Assembly: GCA_023229065.1 (NCBI GenBank)
Contig: JALNZZ010000019.1
Location: 1 to 21,468, forward strand
Origin: Porticoccaceae bacterium
GTDB lineage: Bacteria > Pseudomonadota > Gammaproteobacteria > Pseudomonadales > Porticoccaceae
Reading direction: 5' to 3'
Length of the DNA stretch: 21,468 bases
The position numbers and the translations under genes are program-made. Below the pieces are notes generated by a model, which had not been told where the DNA came from, ran no database searches, and worked only from the letters and a program-made list of their open reading frames with translations. This document shows, piece after piece, positions 21,042 to 21,468 of this stretch (its first letter is position 1; every line of letters begins with the position of its first letter).

Positions 21042-21130
21042 GAGTGAATGAAATTAACGCGCATTTACTCATTTGAGTATAGCAAAGATTCGCACGTTAA
21101 GTAAGAACTCTTTTACTCATTCGCTCATTT
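21042..21130 (-). promoter_or_regulatory. parF promoter and parH-like centromere
   Basis: ACTC 21107, ACTC 21115 and GCTC 21123 stand in tandem with 4-bp AT-rich spacers; ACTC 21067 and GAGT 21075 form an inverted pair around ATTT; GAGT 21042 and AAGT 21099 are further boxes. A leftward -10 TATACT (complement of 21076-21081) overlaps the inverted pair. This is the arrangement of ACTC tetramers known for ParG operators, and it likely serves as both operator and centromere. Confidence 0.75.
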
Positions 21131-21157
21131 TCAACAACACCCGGCAGGGCGGGGCGT

Positions 21158-21468
21158 TTAGCGCCCTCGGCCGTGGTCTGGCTTCTGTGCCTGCTGTTCG
21201 CGTTCGCGCTGCTTGGCCTGCTCTGGCTGGTCACGCTCGGGCTGCTGGCCGCCACTCTGCGCGGCCTTGCTCTTGGTGAAGTAGTCGCGGCCCGCTTGGG
21301 CGGCTTCGCGGCGCTGGCTGTAGCGGTCTTGCAAAGCCTTATCGCTGAACTCGACGTATAGGCCGGCATCGGCCGCCACGTCGGCCATCATGTTGTTGTA
21401 TTCCTCGGAACCGCCACGCAAGCGGATATGCGGGCCGAACTTGGCAAGGGCGAGGCGCAAGCCCTGCT
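21158..21468 (-). CDS. Relaxase, C-terminal end (continues from base 1)
   Basis: The C-terminal 68 codons plus stop (21158-21363) complete the 794-aa relaxase that starts at 2179; 21364-21468 repeats 1-105. The segment has KFGPHIRLRGGSEEYNNMM, then LYVEFSDKALQDRY just after the join, resembling an LPD7-type domain. It ends in a Gln/Glu/Arg-rich tail (PERDQPEQAKQREREQQAQ). It lies 27 bp from the ParG-type boxes of parF, which it precedes on the same strand. Confidence 0.9.
   Translation of the reverse strand, partial: QGLRLALAKFGPHIRLRGGSEEYNNMMADVAADAGLYVEFSDKALQDRYSQRREAAQAGRDYFTKSKAAQSGGQQPERDQPEQAKQREREQQAQKPDHGRGR
21364..21468. repeat. Terminal direct repeat (right copy): circular overlap
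   Basis: Identical to bases 1-105; an assembly overlap that shows the molecule is circular. Confidence 0.95.

Noticed and set aside
1..21468. CRISPR array, tRNA or rRNA genes, antibiotic resistance genes
   Set aside because: Looked for on both strands; no regular spacer array, tRNA cloverleaf with T-loop motif, or resistance protein signature was found. The cloverleaf-like region at 10932-11002 lacks tRNA consensus bases.

Overview
The window is one complete circular plasmid plus a short assembly overlap. Bases 21364-21468 repeat bases 1-105 exactly, giving a circle of 21,363 bp, and the relaxase reading frame stays open across the join. The Shine-Dalgarno sites, the high GC and the gene families (TrwB/TraD-type coupling protein, EexN, KfrA, ParF/ParG, an iteron-dependent RepA) point to a mobilizable plasmid of a beta- or gammaproteobacterium. 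The host cannot be named from the sequence alone.

Layout, in + coordinates. The mobilization region holds a 794-aa relaxase (minus strand, crossing the join) and mobC (2169-2522), an oriT-like intergenic region (2523-2972), a rightward stbA/stbB/stbC-like set (2973-4651, also comparable to traK/traL/traM or mobCDE) and a coupling protein (4648-6249). Next comes a ParG-type promoter, a tandem pair of covarying RNA-like modules (6454-6680) and a four-gene set: membrane protein, EexN lipoprotein, a lone VirB6/TrbL protein and a 100-aa protein (6707-8858). kfrA (9287-10234) follows, flanked by 90-94 bp inverted repeats. A structured non-coding stretch leads to the iteron origin (about 11.3-11.64 kb) and repA (11815-13104). 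Then come a three-gene ParE-type toxin-antitoxin operon (13208-14363) and a serine resolvase (14578-15180). The minus strand from 21.0 down to 15.2 kb reads parF, parG, a 262-aa protein, an AlwI-type type IIS restriction-modification cassette and a VbhA-like antitoxin.

Three systems tie the plasmid together. (1) Seven copies of a 41-42 bp element, T-GGTGACR...TGTCRCC-A, all in one orientation and with a fixed 25-26 bp centre, lie at the boundaries between modules. I infer module-exchange or resolution sites; the protein that reads them is unknown. (2) ACTC-type tetramers at an 8-bp period, as expected for a ParG-like ribbon-helix-helix protein, lie at five places (parF, parG, the 262-aa gene, vbhA and the promoter at 6.3 kb). 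This suggests one small protein coordinates partition, stability and the entry-exclusion/VirB6 genes. (3) Two tandem copies of a roughly 110-nt RNA-like module, with compensatory changes between copies, lie in the leader of the membrane-protein/EexN/VirB6 operon. They end in a hairpin that brackets the ribosome binding site, like a tandem-aptamer regulator.

No complete type IV secretion system, resistance gene, transposase, CRISPR array or tRNA was seen.
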